From SKVL01 sp964559575 (GTDB taxonomy: Bacteria; Patescibacteriota; Minisyncoccia; Phycocordibacterales; CSBR16-193), in contig CAZLGQ010000001.1 in the NCBI GenBank assembly GCA_964559575.1, forward strand, positions 7,473 through 71,472: a DNA stretch of 64,000 nt, given 5' to 3'. This document shows, piece after piece, positions 33,877 through 42,793 of this stretch (position 1 is the first letter of the stretch; every line of letters begins with the position of its first letter). Under the pieces are notes generated by a model. It did no database searches, was not told the DNA's origin, and worked only from the letters and a program-made list of their open reading frames with translations. The position numbers were made by a program, and so were the translations under genes.

Positions 33877-34964
33877 TAACCTTTATTGGTATCAAAATTC
33901 AAAAGATCAATTAATGACTCATATAAAAAATAAACAGAATCCATATCAACCCATTCTTCATTTTGATGCGCACCTCCTCCATCAGGTCTCCAAAGTACTG
34001 CAGGAATTCCGTGTTCTGTAAAAAAAACAGCATCACTGGTTCCATTTTCATGTTTAAAGATCATTTTTTTTCTTAATTTCTTTTGTAAAACCTTTTTCAA
34101 TACCTGAAGCCATAATTCATTTTCATTAGTAAAAAATAGATCATTTTCTGAAACAACTTCCACCTCTCCTTTTTTCCCTACAAACTTATTCAATTCTTTT
34201 TTAATATTCTTAAGATCCTCATTTTTAGTAAAACGTATATCAAAATAACCTTCAGCATATTCTGGTATCTGATTTAAACTATTATCAGTAGAAACCTTGG
34301 TTAAAACCACACTGGTCTTCCATTGATCTTTAAAAGTAGGTCCGGGGAACATTTCAGAAAGTTTATTTTGTAAGACCAATAACTTAGGAATTGGATTTTC
34401 TCCTTTCCAAACTTGAGAAGAATGACAACTCTTACCCGGTAAAGTAACCTTAAACTGAATAAAACCTTTCTGTTTATTAACTATTTGATTTCCTCCACCA
34501 CCATCTGCAATAAAAGCAAAATCAGCATGGTAACCTTTATCTTTTAATAAAGCATAAGTTCCATATCCACTTTTCTCTTCATCGGAAGTAATCAAAATTG
34601 CTATTTCTTTTTTCCCTCCCCTTTTTTTATATTCAGTTGCTGCATATAGACAAGCCACTAAGCCGGCTTTCATATCATAAGCACCACGACCATAAAGTTT
34701 TCCGGCTTGTTCTTTAGGCTTGAATAATTCTTCAGATCCTTTTACAACATCAATGTGTCCGGAGAAAATTATATCTACCTTTTTTTTATTTGTAGTTGAA
34801 AAGACCAAAGCCGGATGACCTTTTAAATTATACTTAGAGATCTTAAAGACACCTTTAAATTTTTTTTCTAAGAGATCCAAGCATTCTTTTTGTTTTTCTA
34901 TATTCTCTTCTGTTGATCTTATTGAAATAAGCTTTTTAGATAGATCTAATATTTGTTTTTTCAT
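33873..34964 (-). CDS. M20-family metallopeptidase (ArgE/DapE/CPG2-like)
   Basis: 363 aa. Zinc-site motifs are FSGHIDVVKG, GRGAYDMKAGLVACL, and TSDEEKSGYGT with the catalytic Glu-Glu. The dimerisation domain has GFIQFKVTLPGKSCHSS. The substrate loop reads ADGGGGN rather than the GEPT of ArgE or GEPS of DapE, so the substrate is not certain; desuccinylase, deacetylase or carboxypeptidase roles are all possible. Base composition is A+T-rich like most genes here, unlike the ArgE-like gene at 36197. Confidence 0.88.
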   Translation of the reverse strand: MKKQILDLSKKLISIRSTEENIEKQKECLDLLEKKFKGVFKISKYNLKGHPALVFSTTNKKKVDIIFSGHIDVVKGSEELFKPKEQAGKLYGRGAYDMKAGLVACLYAATEYKKRGGKKEIAILITSDEEKSGYGTYALLKDKGYHADFAFIADGGGGNQIVNKQKGFIQFKVTLPGKSCHSSQVWKGENPIPKLLVLQNKLSEMFPGPTFKDQWKTSVVLTKVSTDNSLNQIPEYAEGYFDIRFTKNEDLKNIKKELNKFVGKKGEVEVVSENDLFFTNENELWLQVLKKVLQKKLRKKMIFKHENGTSDAVFFTEHGIPAVLWRPDGGGAHQNEEWVDMDSVYFLYESLIDLLNFDTNKGY

Positions 34965-34987
34965 AATTTATTTACATAAAAACTAAA

Positions 34988-35125
34988 AATAAAACGACCT
35001 CTTGAGGTCGTTTTAATATTTTATTTATTCTTGATTTTATATTATTTAGAATAAACACCATTAAACAACCTCAAAAGTCTTGAAGTTACGACGGTCGTTT
35101 CTACGAACAGTATTTATTCTATTTA
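34988..35125 (-). ncRNA. Possible small RNA ending in an intrinsic terminator
   Basis: The gap 34965-35211 has no ORF of note. On the minus strand it holds a region with complementary ends (AGAATAAATAC near 35120, GTGTTTATTCT near 35050) and ends in a strong terminator. The upstream operon already has its own terminator at 35168-35204, so the second terminator implies a separate short transcript. No promoter or known RNA family was identified. Confidence 0.3.
34991..35014 (-). terminator. Perfect hairpin terminator upstream of the M20 gene
   Basis: AAAACGACCTC (34991-35001) pairs perfectly with GAGGTCGTTTT (35004-35014) around a 2-base centre. On the minus strand TATTTTTAG follows. The stem's own A/T tails make it usable in both directions. 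Confidence 0.75.
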
Positions 35126-35167
35126 ACATATAATAAAATTTAATAAAAAAAATTAAAAAAGTCAATA

Positions 35168-35204
35168 AAAAAGGGGTACCGGCAACTAACGTCACCGATA
35201 CCCC
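35168..35204 (-). terminator. Rho-independent terminator of the ArgE-ArgA-like operon
   Basis: GGGGTA (35173-35178) pairs with TACCCC (35199-35204), then CGG/CCG after a mismatch. On the minus strand a TTTTTT run follows. It sits just after the stop of the ArgA-like gene. Confidence 0.85.
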
Positions 35205-35211
35205 AATGGAC

Positions 35212-36183
35212 TTACAGTTCCTTCACCCAAACTTCTTTAGAACCTTGGTTCAAATCAAACATTCGTTCTTTTTTGAAACCAAAGTTTAAAAAGTCAGGCA
35301 AAATACCCACTAAGGGCGGTGCTTGTTCAGCACAAAGGTACAACTGCTTTTTCCGGAGTTTCATGGACTTATTGACCGCATACTTGATCAATGGAGTCAA
35401 AACCTCCGAAACGGCTAACTCAGAAGAGTAGCCAAGGTAACTCATTTTCATCTTCCCGTTGACTTCAGGGTTTAGCATCAGAGCTCCATAGGGATATCCG
35501 TCAATTGCGAAAACGACGAATTTATCGATATTCTCAGCAATGAATGACTCAAAAACACAGCCATTTAGCAAAGACTTGAGAATCCGAGTGACTTCCGGAA
35601 TATCAGACCTCGTTGCAGATCGAACCTTCTTATATGAAGATCCGGCTCTGTAGATCATTGTTCCGGAACCTTTCCCTGTTAGAAACTCTTCCAAAAAAGC
35701 TTCCCTGCGACAGATGTTGGTAAAGTGAACACGAGAGATTCCTATGTCACAAAAACCAACCGCATACTCAAGACACGTCCTCATCAAGCCATTGACTACA
35801 TTCTCTTCCTCTAGAAGTTCTTGTGCTTCCATATCCGTCATTTCACTAACAAGCTTCCCCTTATTGAAGATGCCGTCAGTATTACAGAGAAAGAAGAACT
35901 TGGAAGCTTTGAGAACCTCCACCAAGGTAAAGAGATCTTTCTCTTCAACTACTTCGTGGTACTTCACTCCACGTTCCTGAAGCGTATTTTCCAAAAAAGG
36001 AATATCCACGCTGTTACAAAGAAAATGGAGATCGACCCCTAAGCTATCAAGAAGATGAATGTCTTCAATAATAGCTTCAAAGTTTGATTCCTTCTTCCTT
36101 GGAAAAGCACTGCAGACAAGAACACGCTTCCCATTCCAACGGATCAGGCTACTCAACATCTCTCTGGTAGGACGTCCATCCAT
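35212..36183 (-). CDS. ArgA-like protein: amino-acid-kinase-like plus GNAT domains
   Basis: 323 aa from the ATG at 36183, which has AGGAGG 8 bases upstream; a GTG at 36207 would overlap the preceding gene. Residues about 1-180 match the ArgB-like half of N-acetylglutamate synthase: GKLVSEMTDMEAQELL, then a GLMRTCLEYAVG segment, RVHFTN and FLTGKGSGTMI. Residues about 186-323 are a GNAT-like domain (RSATRSDIPEVTRIL, LYLCAEQ), but the usual acetyl-CoA loop (Q/R-x-x-G-x-G/A) is not evident. The kinase-like half is shorter than in E. coli ArgA. Acetylation of glutamate or another amino acid is likely but the acceptor is uncertain. Second gene of unit C. Confidence 0.82.
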   Translation of the reverse strand: MDGRPTREMLSSLIRWNGKRVLVCSAFPRKKESNFEAIIEDIHLLDSLGVDLHFLCNSVDIPFLENTLQERGVKYHEVVEEKDLFTLVEVLKASKFFFLCNTDGIFNKGKLVSEMTDMEAQELLEEENVVNGLMRTCLEYAVGFCDIGISRVHFTNICRREAFLEEFLTGKGSGTMIYRAGSSYKKVRSATRSDIPEVTRILKSLLNGCVFESFIAENIDKFVVFAIDGYPYGALMLNPEVNGKMKMSYLGYSSELAVSEVLTPLIKYAVNKSMKLRKKQLYLCAEQAPPLVGILPDFLNFGFKKERMFDLNQGSKEVWVKEL

Positions 36184-36196
36184 GACCATTTCCTCC

Positions 36197-37333
36197 TCAC
36201 TTTCCACACATGTCTTGTATCAAACGGACATATTGTGAAACAACTTTGTCCGAAAAATACTTTTCATGCATGAATTCATTCGGTTTATGAGCCTGTTGAA
36301 TGGATCCGGGTCCGTATATCACTGATTCAATACCGGCGGAGTTAAAAACACCCCCTTCAGTATTAAAAGAAGTTGACGCCGATGTCTTACCGGATACCTT
36401 TTCAACGCTCTTAACAAGCGACGATCCAGTGTCCGTTTCCATCGGAGGAGTTGGAGTTCTTCCAAAACTCACCTTAACTTCCAAACCGTCATCGATACCC
36501 TCGTTAACGGAAATGAAGTCAGAAAAAGCTCGAAAGACATCATCAACATCCTGACCTGGGATTGGTCTGATATCAAGCTCAATACGACAGTAGTCCGCTA
36601 TGATGTTCTTAGCGGAGTTATCTCCGGTCGTAACGACACCAACATTGAGAGTTGGATAAGTCGGGTCAAACCGAGGATCAGAAATGACCTCTAGATGCCT
36701 CTTGAAGTCATTTATCTTCCGAAGAACCAAAGGGAGAGCTGTTTGCACAACGTTCAATCCCTCATTGGGACGCGAACTGTGTACACGCTTACCCTTAAGT
36801 TCCACCTTGACATACATATACCCCTTGTGGAGAATGTACGACTCAAGCTCGGTAGGCTCTCCGATCAGAACCGTATCTGCGAATTTTCCTCTGTCGTTGA
36901 TGAGCTTCTTAGCACCAACACAACCAACCTCTTCATCACTCGTAAAAACAAGTCCGAAAGGCTTTTTGAGTTTGTGCTCTTGGATGTATGAAGCGGCCTT
37001 CATGGCTACTGCCAGAAAACCTTTCATGTCGCAAACCCCTCTGCCGAAGTACTTATTCCCCTTCTTGGTAAGAAAAAGAGGATCAGTACTCCAATTCCTG
37101 ATATCGTAAGGAACGGTATCCATATGTCCTGACAAGGCGAAGTGAGTATCATGACCGCCCTTCTTGGCGATCATGTTTACCTTCTTTACGCCCTTTTGGA
37201 TATAAGGGTACTGTTCAATAACGAAACCTTCGTCTTCCAAAAACTCACTGATGAAATCAGCGATGCTTCCGGTTTCCTTATTACTTACAGTGTCAAAGGA
37301 AATGAGTTTCTCAGCGATCTCGATCGTCTCCAT
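36197..37333 (-). CDS. ArgE-like M20 deacetylase
   Basis: 378 aa from the ATG at 37333. ArgE-type motifs are SGHMDTVP (68-75), GRGVCDMKGFLAV (98-110), TSDEEVGCVG with the catalytic Glu pair, and GEPTELE. ArgE removes acetyl from N-acetylornithine; related enzymes act on other N-acyl amino acids. The ORF extends upstream to 37402, but GAGGAGAGGA lies just before the 37333 ATG. The stop (TGA) is 13 bases from the ArgA-like start, so acetylation and deacetylation genes are co-transcribed. The rest of the arginine pathway is not in the window. G+C-richer than its neighbours. Confidence 0.88.
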   Translation of the reverse strand: METIEIAEKLISFDTVSNKETGSIADFISEFLEDEGFVIEQYPYIQKGVKKVNMIAKKGGHDTHFALSGHMDTVPYDIRNWSTDPLFLTKKGNKYFGRGVCDMKGFLAVAMKAASYIQEHKLKKPFGLVFTSDEEVGCVGAKKLINDRGKFADTVLIGEPTELESYILHKGYMYVKVELKGKRVHSSRPNEGLNVVQTALPLVLRKINDFKRHLEVISDPRFDPTYPTLNVGVVTTGDNSAKNIIADYCRIELDIRPIPGQDVDDVFRAFSDFISVNEGIDDGLEVKVSFGRTPTPPMETDTGSSLVKSVEKVSGKTSASTSFNTEGGVFNSAGIESVIYGPGSIQQAHKPNEFMHEKYFSDKVVSQYVRLIQDMCGK

Positions 37334-37403
37334 GGCTATCCTCTCCTCTACTCTCGGGCCAGAATTTTTATTTGACAAAGAACTAACTATAAGTCCAATC
37401 AAA

Positions 37404-37433
37404 AAAATACCACTTTATAGAAAAAAAAGTCAA
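37404..37433 (-). promoter_or_regulatory. Sigma70-type promoter of the ArgE-ArgA-like operon
   Basis: TTGACT (37428-37433) and TATTTT (37404-37409) on the minus strand with an 18-base spacer. It lies about 70 bases before the ATG at 37333. Confidence 0.5.
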
Positions 37434-37450
37434 AACAATTTTACTAAAAA

Positions 37451-38179
37451 TTACTTTAAATAAGCTTTTATTAAAACCTCTTCTCCAGCAATTGAAATAG
37501 TATCAAATAAAGATAATGGAGAAATATCTTCTTTTTTTATAGCAATAGGTAACTCGGTACAACCAAGAACCACAGCTTCTGCTCCTTCAGAAACCATTCT
37601 ATCTATTATTTTTTTTAACAAGATAACCTCCTTCTCTCCATTAGAACCAGACATTACGGTTAATATTATATTATTTATTATCTCTTGCTCTTTATCTGTA
37701 GATAAAACAGGTTCAATTCCTTTACTTATCGCCATATTTTCATACAGCTTTAAATTTTTAGTACTTTCAGAATTTAATATTGCCACTTTTTTAAAACCTT
37801 CATTCAAAACCTGATCAATGGTTTTTTCAATTAAATTAACTATAGGAACATTAATTGAATTTTGCATATCTTCATAAAAATAATAAACAGTATTACAAGC
37901 AATTACTATAAAATCACTACCGGCATTTTCCAATTTTTTTAAACCTTCTATAAGTTGTTTTTTAACCAGATCTTTATCAACAAAACCGGTTTCATCAAAA
38001 CCTTTTAATGGTAAATTATATATAAGAATCGGTGGATAATCACTGTCCTGTTGAGCACCATAAACATCTTGCGCTATCTTAACTATTCTTTGATAAATAC
38101 AGACACTTGCCTCGGGACCAATACCACCTAAAACACCTAAAGTCTTACCATTAACTTTATACTCAAACTTTTTGGACAT
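37451..38179 (-). CDS. Aspartate/glutamate racemase family protein
   Basis: 242 aa. The two catalytic cysteines are in VIACNTVYYF and VVLGCTELPIAI. The N-terminal LGVLGGIGPEASVCIYQRI is typical of the YgeA/aspartate racemase subgroup. It interconverts L- and D-amino acids without a cofactor; YgeA-type enzymes are often broad in specificity. D-Asp or D-Glu would feed the wall, consistent with the D-Ala-D-Ala dipeptidase nearby. A+T-rich, no Shine-Dalgarno. Confidence 0.92.
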   Translation of the reverse strand: MSKKFEYKVNGKTLGVLGGIGPEASVCIYQRIVKIAQDVYGAQQDSDYPPILIYNLPLKGFDETGFVDKDLVKKQLIEGLKKLENAGSDFIVIACNTVYYFYEDMQNSINVPIVNLIEKTIDQVLNEGFKKVAILNSESTKNLKLYENMAISKGIEPVLSTDKEQEIINNIILTVMSGSNGEKEVILLKKIIDRMVSEGAEAVVLGCTELPIAIKKEDISPLSLFDTISIAGEEVLIKAYLK

Positions 38180-38210
38180 ATTATATATAAAAAATATTTA
38201 ATATTAAAAA

Positions 38211-38420
38211 CTACTCCTCATTTAATTTTCTATCCCCTATAAGTTCATCTAAAACCTTTCTCTGAACCTCTCTACACTCATCACAAATAGTGCAATGAGT
38301 AAAAACAGCATTCCTTTCAAAGGGAGTTAGTTCTCTTTCTCTTTCTTTTTCTATTAATCTTAAAACTTCTTCACAAGAAAGGTTGCCCCAAGGTCCTTTT
38401 TTATTTTTATTTTTTTCCAT
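38211..38420 (-). CDS. Small protein with anti-sigma-like zinc motif (HxxxCxxC)
   Basis: 69 aa. Residues about 42-49 read HCTICDEC, giving H-x3-C-x2-C, the zinc motif of ZAS anti-sigma factors. An N-terminal helix (CEEVLRLIEKERERELTPFER) precedes it. There is no membrane segment, so it would be a soluble zinc-finger regulator if the resemblance is meaningful. It lies 32 bases after the 408 aa gene on the same strand. The match is to a short motif only. Confidence 0.7.
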   Translation of the reverse strand: MEKNKNKKGPWGNLSCEEVLRLIEKERERELTPFERNAVFTHCTICDECREVQRKVLDELIGDRKLNEE

Positions 38421-38452
38421 AAATAATATATAACAGATAATAATTTAAAATA

Positions 38453-39679
38453 CTAATTTTGATCATCTTCTTGTTCTACAAAAACATACATAGTTCCCAG
38501 ATCTTTTTTTCTTCCCATAAAAGTACTTATTTCCTGAATATCACTTGCTATTTTTTTTGTATTTTTATCAATATTTTTTTTATTTAAAACATCTTCCTCA
38601 CTAACACCTCCAAAAGTAAAAGATCTTTCCGAAACTGGTTCACAACTAAAAATAATCGCAGAAGAATTTTTCCCCGTAACGCTTTCTGTATTATTTAAAT
38701 GTATTTCTGTATCTTCCACTACTTTACTATCCAAACCTTCAAAATCCTCTCCATCAAATGGAAGATCTTTTAACAGATCATTTAACTTTAAACCACTATC
38801 ATCAACTTCTTTATAAGTGTCTTTAAGTTTATGTCTTGTTTTTACCTGAATACCATAAACAGAAGATTCTAAATTAGAGCCGAATTCCACAAGATCATTT
38901 AAGGAAAAATCTTTATAAAAAAACTCTTCTATTTCTTCTTTTTTTTCTTCATTAGTATCTGGATCAATAGAAATTAGATCAATTTCATTTTCCGCATCCA
39001 TTCTAGGCGGAGGAAAATAAGCTTTTTTTCCCATTGATTCAATGTGACTATATGCATCAGCAAGACTTACAACTCCTCGTTTAAATGATTCATAATCTTC
39101 TTCCGAACCAAAAGCTCTCCTACCATAAGAATCAAGTTTTCCTTCAATGTTTTCTAAGTTATCAAAATGTCTTAGATAATACTGAGCCATAAACTGTTGT
39201 AAAGCTGCATTTTCAGTATTTCGTTTAAGTGAATCAATACTCTTTTTCTTTTCTAGGCCCTTTCTATTTGCATAAAAAGATAAAAGAGTATGACCTTCAA
39301 AAAATTTAGCTGTTTTTTGAGATTCTTCTATAATAGTTTCTTTCTCCTCTTCTGATAAATAACTTGCAAAATCCAGCATCTCAACTAAAGTTTTATGAAG
39401 AGATATATAATCAAGAGCTGATCTTCTGGCAAAAAGGTCCACCATTCTTAGTCTCTCATGAGAACTAACAGACTCTAAAGAATCATCAAAAGCACGCTTA
39501 GTTACTGTTTCCATTTCATTAAAACGAGTTTTTATTTCTTTTACTATATCTTCAGCTTTCGGCTCTTTTTCCAAAAGTGTTAAAAATCTATCAATAGATT
39601 CATCTTCAAAAAAATTATCTTCAACAGATTCTTTATTATTTATTTCTTTTTTAGAAAACTGCTTTTCAAATGATTCCAT
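38453..39679 (-). CDS. Acidic helical protein of unknown function
   Basis: 408 aa, very rich in Glu, Asp, Lys and Ser, mostly predicted helical in the first 230 residues (KRAFDDSLESVSSHERLRMV, YISLHKTLVEMLDFASYL, LQQFMAQYYLRHFDNLENI). No signal peptide or membrane helix. The C-terminal third is low in complexity and acidic. I do not recognise a domain. It lies between the secreted peptidoglycan-binding protein and the HxxxCxxC protein, all on the minus strand. It is clearly expressed-looking: a long frame with codon use like its neighbours. Confidence 0.8.
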   Translation of the reverse strand: MESFEKQFSKKEINNKESVEDNFFEDESIDRFLTLLEKEPKAEDIVKEIKTRFNEMETVTKRAFDDSLESVSSHERLRMVDLFARRSALDYISLHKTLVEMLDFASYLSEEEKETIIEESQKTAKFFEGHTLLSFYANRKGLEKKKSIDSLKRNTENAALQQFMAQYYLRHFDNLENIEGKLDSYGRRAFGSEEDYESFKRGVVSLADAYSHIESMGKKAYFPPPRMDAENEIDLISIDPDTNEEKKEEIEEFFYKDFSLNDLVEFGSNLESSVYGIQVKTRHKLKDTYKEVDDSGLKLNDLLKDLPFDGEDFEGLDSKVVEDTEIHLNNTESVTGKNSSAIIFSCEPVSERSFTFGGVSEEDVLNKKNIDKNTKKIASDIQEISTFMGRKKDLGTMYVFVEQEDDQN

Positions 39680-39694
39680 AGATGTAAGTATAAC

Positions 39695-39732
39695 AAAAAA
39701 CAGCCCTTATTAAAGTAAGAGCTGTTTTATTT
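39695..39732 (-). terminator. Terminator after the peptidoglycan-binding protein gene
   Basis: AAAACAGC (39697-39704) pairs with GCTGTTTT (39721-39728), extended inside by CTTA/TAAG. On the minus strand the stem is followed by further T bases. It separates this gene from the 408 aa gene. Confidence 0.8.
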
Positions 39733-39747
39733 TAAATAAATATTATT

Positions 39748-40407
39748 TTACTCTTCATCCTCACCATTTTCTTCTTCCTTTTCTCCATTTTCCTCCTCTT
39801 CTTCTTCACTTTCTACAACTCCACCACTTACACAAGTAGCGTGTTCTATTTTTCCTCTCGTCTTAGGTCCCACCTGACCATAACCGGTCTCTCTAGGAGA
39901 TCCACCAGAAACTATATCCTCAGAAGCTTGATAACTCTGAACTGCTTCTTCGGTAACAGAACCAAAATATCCGGTTATTTCAGGATATTCAAAAAAACCT
40001 TTTTCTTTTAGATAAGTTTGTAACTCTTCAACATCTTCTCCGGAATCTCCATGTCTCAATACACGAGTTATACGAAGACAGGCCATAACCTGTTTAGCTC
40101 TATCACTGGCAGCTTCAGGAAGTTCAGGTTTTTCTGTTCTTGACCTTTTTTCTTTATCATCATCCTCAGACTCTTCTTTATCTGACTCTTCCTCAGTAGA
40201 TGTATCATTTTTACCCTCAAGAGTATTTCTAACTGTTTCTATAGTATCTTCATCTACATCAAAAGATACCAAAAGATCCACCACCGACTCAATTTGATCT
40301 TCAGTTAAACCTGACTCTTCTTTATCTACTTCTTCTTCAGCAGAAACACCAACTGCCATAATAGCAAATACCATTATGGAGACACTAAAAAATCTTAATT
40401 TATTCAT
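39748..40407 (-). CDS. Secreted peptidoglycan-binding domain protein
   Basis: 219 aa. A signal peptide covers residues about 1-23 (basic start, hydrophobic core, VSA-E cleavage region). Acidic Glu/Asp/Ser-rich linkers flank one PG_binding_1 domain at about 115-185: LRHGDSGEDVEELQTYLKEK, then YFGSVTEEAVQSYQ and GQVGPKTRGKI. Two cysteines (in ACLRI and ATCVS) could form a disulfide. No catalytic domain, so it probably anchors to or senses the wall. The tail after about 190 is almost all Glu and Gly. Confidence 0.88.
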   Translation of the reverse strand: MNKLRFFSVSIMVFAIMAVGVSAEEEVDKEESGLTEDQIESVVDLLVSFDVDEDTIETVRNTLEGKNDTSTEEESDKEESEDDDKEKRSRTEKPELPEAASDRAKQVMACLRITRVLRHGDSGEDVEELQTYLKEKGFFEYPEITGYFGSVTEEAVQSYQASEDIVSGGSPRETGYGQVGPKTRGKIEHATCVSGGVVESEEEEEENGEKEEENGEDEE

Positions 40408-40569
40408 AATAATTAATAACTTTTTAAACTTATAATATTACTTATAATAAACCTAAAATAAATAAAAAAAAAATCAAAATATCCACAATTAATAAATTAA
40501 TGCTTATTAAACCTTATTTAAAAGACGTATAAAAATTAAAATAATATAAATAAAAACTTTTATTTATAT

Positions 40570-42006
40570 TTAAAAAACAATATCCCAATCTGTTGATTTA
40601 GGCGTATCTTGAATAGATATACCTTTAGATATAAGTTCTTCTTTTACACCATCAGCACTTTTATAGTCTTTTTTATCTTTAAAAGAATTTCTGATCTTTA
40701 TCTTTTCCTCAACATAAGAAGGATCCACACCTCTATCTTGAAGAACTTTATTTTTTACATTAGAAACGTAAACCGACGGATCCTCATTGAATAATCGAAA
40801 TACTGATGATATTTCTTCAAAAGTTTTAAAAAAGAACGAAACTATAATCTCCTTCTGTTCAATAGAATAACTATTTGAATAAATGACCTTATTTAATTCT
40901 TTAAAAACTTCATTTACTTCTGAAAGCGCTTTTGGTGTATTAAAATTATCATTCATTGAATTACAAAATTTACTTTCAAAATTCAAAAAAACATCCGGTA
41001 CTCCTTCTTCTTTTAAAATCTTTTTACTTTTTAAATCGGATGCTTTAAGAAGAGTACTATAAAAATAATAAACCCTTTTTCTGGCATTTAAAAATATTTC
41101 TTCAGAAAAATCTATACTTGACCCATAACCATGAGTTAAAATCACATAACGTACCTCATCTGTAAAATATTTTTTTAATATATCCTTTACAGTCAAAAAA
41201 TTACCTAAGCTCTTGCTCATTTTAGTTCCCTCGTACGTAACCATACCATTATGAAGCCAGTAATTAACAAACCTTTTTTCTTCAAAAGCTTCACTTTGAG
41301 TAATTTCATTTTCATGATGTGGAAATATTAGATCAATACCTCCTCCGTGAATATCTATCTGATCTCCAAGATATTTTTTTATCATTGCCGAACACTCAAT
41401 ATGCCAACCAGGTCTCCCTTTAGACCAAGGAGATTCCCAATAAGGTTCCCCTTCTTTATGGGGCTTCCATAAAACAAAATCATTTTTTTCTTTTTTATTT
41501 AAAGATTCTTCTGTATTTACAAGATCTTCTTTTTTTCTGTTAGATAGTTTGCCGTACTCTGGAAATTTACTAATATCAAAAAAAACTTCACCTTCTACAA
41601 CATAAGCATAACCTTTATCTATTAATCCTTGAATAAATTTAACAATATCATCCATACACTCAGTAACTTTGGGTTGGTATGTTGCATCTTTTACTTTTAA
41701 ATATTTAAGATCTTTTAAACTTTCTTTAATATAATACTCACTTATCTCATTACTCTTTTTTCCATCTCTGTTGGCTCTATCAATTATTTTGTCATCAACA
41801 TCTGTAAAATTTCTTACATACCAAACCTTATATCCCAAATACTCAAAATAGGCCCTTATTACATCATAAACAATAGCCTGCTTTGCATGACCAATATGCA
41901 TTTCATCATAAGGAGTAATTCCACATGAATACATCTTAATTTCCTTTTTAATTATAGGTTTAAAATCTTCTTTTTTTCTGGTAAGTGAATTATATACTTT
42001 TATCAT
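40570..42006 (-). CDS. cysS: Cysteinyl-tRNA synthetase
   Basis: 478 aa, normal length. The class I HIGH motif is DEMHIGHAKQA, the zinc and cysteine site includes C28 (MYSCGITPYDEMHIGH), SPWSKGRPGWHIECSAM and HGGGIDLIFPHHENE, and KMSKS is in TKMSKSLGNFLT. The helical and anticodon-binding C-terminal region is complete. A TAAAAT box ends 6 bases before the ATG, so it is probably leaderless. Divergent from the 209 aa membrane-anchored protein. Confidence 0.98.
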   Translation of the reverse strand: MIKVYNSLTRKKEDFKPIIKKEIKMYSCGITPYDEMHIGHAKQAIVYDVIRAYFEYLGYKVWYVRNFTDVDDKIIDRANRDGKKSNEISEYYIKESLKDLKYLKVKDATYQPKVTECMDDIVKFIQGLIDKGYAYVVEGEVFFDISKFPEYGKLSNRKKEDLVNTEESLNKKEKNDFVLWKPHKEGEPYWESPWSKGRPGWHIECSAMIKKYLGDQIDIHGGGIDLIFPHHENEITQSEAFEEKRFVNYWLHNGMVTYEGTKMSKSLGNFLTVKDILKKYFTDEVRYVILTHGYGSSIDFSEEIFLNARKRVYYFYSTLLKASDLKSKKILKEEGVPDVFLNFESKFCNSMNDNFNTPKALSEVNEVFKELNKVIYSNSYSIEQKEIIVSFFFKTFEEISSVFRLFNEDPSVYVSNVKNKVLQDRGVDPSYVEEKIKIRNSFKDKKDYKSADGVKEELISKGISIQDTPKSTDWDIVF

Positions 42007-42147
42007 ATTAATATTTTACAACATTTTCTTTTATTACTCTATGATATTTTTTAAAAAATCCATACTACCCTTCTTTTAAAACCACAAAAATTAACGGTTA
42101 TTCGTAATAAATGTTAAATTAAAATCAATAAAATTAATTAAGTACCT

Positions 42148-42777
42148 ATGAGATATCAAATTATTACCTTAATTTCAATTACCTTTATTGTAATCGGAGG
42201 TCTGTTTTTCATTCAAAATATTGATACCAGATATTTATCTGAACACCAAAAAGACATTAACTTAAGTAGCGTTGAAAAAGAAATAAAAAAACTACCTCAT
42301 AAATTAAATATTGAAAATAGAACAGTTGTTTTTGATAACCATACAGTAACCCCCACATCCAGAAAAGATTATAAAAAATTACCCTACAAAAAAGAAAGTA
42401 GTGATCAAAATGAATTTATAGAATCAAAAATTAAATTTAAAGAAAATGAAAGTCCAATAAAATTCATCGAAAGGTTTGTTAAAAAAAACATGCCTCCAAA
42501 AGAAAAGTTGGAAAAGCATGTTAAAAGAATGTATAAACAAGATGTTTCTTTTTACAAAATAAAAAAAGACAAAACTGATCTTTACTCTGGAAAAGAAGGG
42601 CTTTTTGCCCAAGTTAGAATGATGGGATTTCCGGATAAAAATATAGGAGGTAAAGAAAATAGATTTGATTTTATTAAAACAGAAAAAGGTTGGACACTGG
42701 TTTGGCAAGGAAAAAGAATATTCTGTCGAAGACCTAATGAGCATTTTTGGCAGCCTTCTAATAAAAAATGTCCTTAG
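42148..42777 (+). CDS. Membrane-anchored protein; paralogue of the 55301-55960 product
   Basis: 209 aa. An N-terminal membrane anchor covers residues about 5-24; the rest is hydrophilic and very Lys-rich and should be outside. It shares its layout and C-terminus with the protein at 55301-55960: an RLPY/KLPY-type repeat near residues 50-90, ESPIKFIERFVKK, GGKENRFDFIKTEKGWTLVW, and the closing FCRRPNEHFWQPSNKKCP. The two conserved cysteines could pair. I do not recognise a family, and the two copies define a lineage-specific one. This copy is basic, the other acidic. Confidence 0.82.
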   Translation: MRYQIITLISITFIVIGGLFFIQNIDTRYLSEHQKDINLSSVEKEIKKLPHKLNIENRTVVFDNHTVTPTSRKDYKKLPYKKESSDQNEFIESKIKFKENESPIKFIERFVKKNMPPKEKLEKHVKRMYKQDVSFYKIKKDKTDLYSGKEGLFAQVRMMGFPDKNIGGKENRFDFIKTEKGWTLVWQGKRIFCRRPNEHFWQPSNKKCP

Positions 42778-42793
42778 TTATATAAAAACTATC

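Noticed and set aside
36684..37109. 141 aa plus-strand ORF opposite the ArgE-like gene
   Set aside because: It lies wholly antisense to a well-supported M20 gene, shows no family motif and arises from the higher G+C of that gene.
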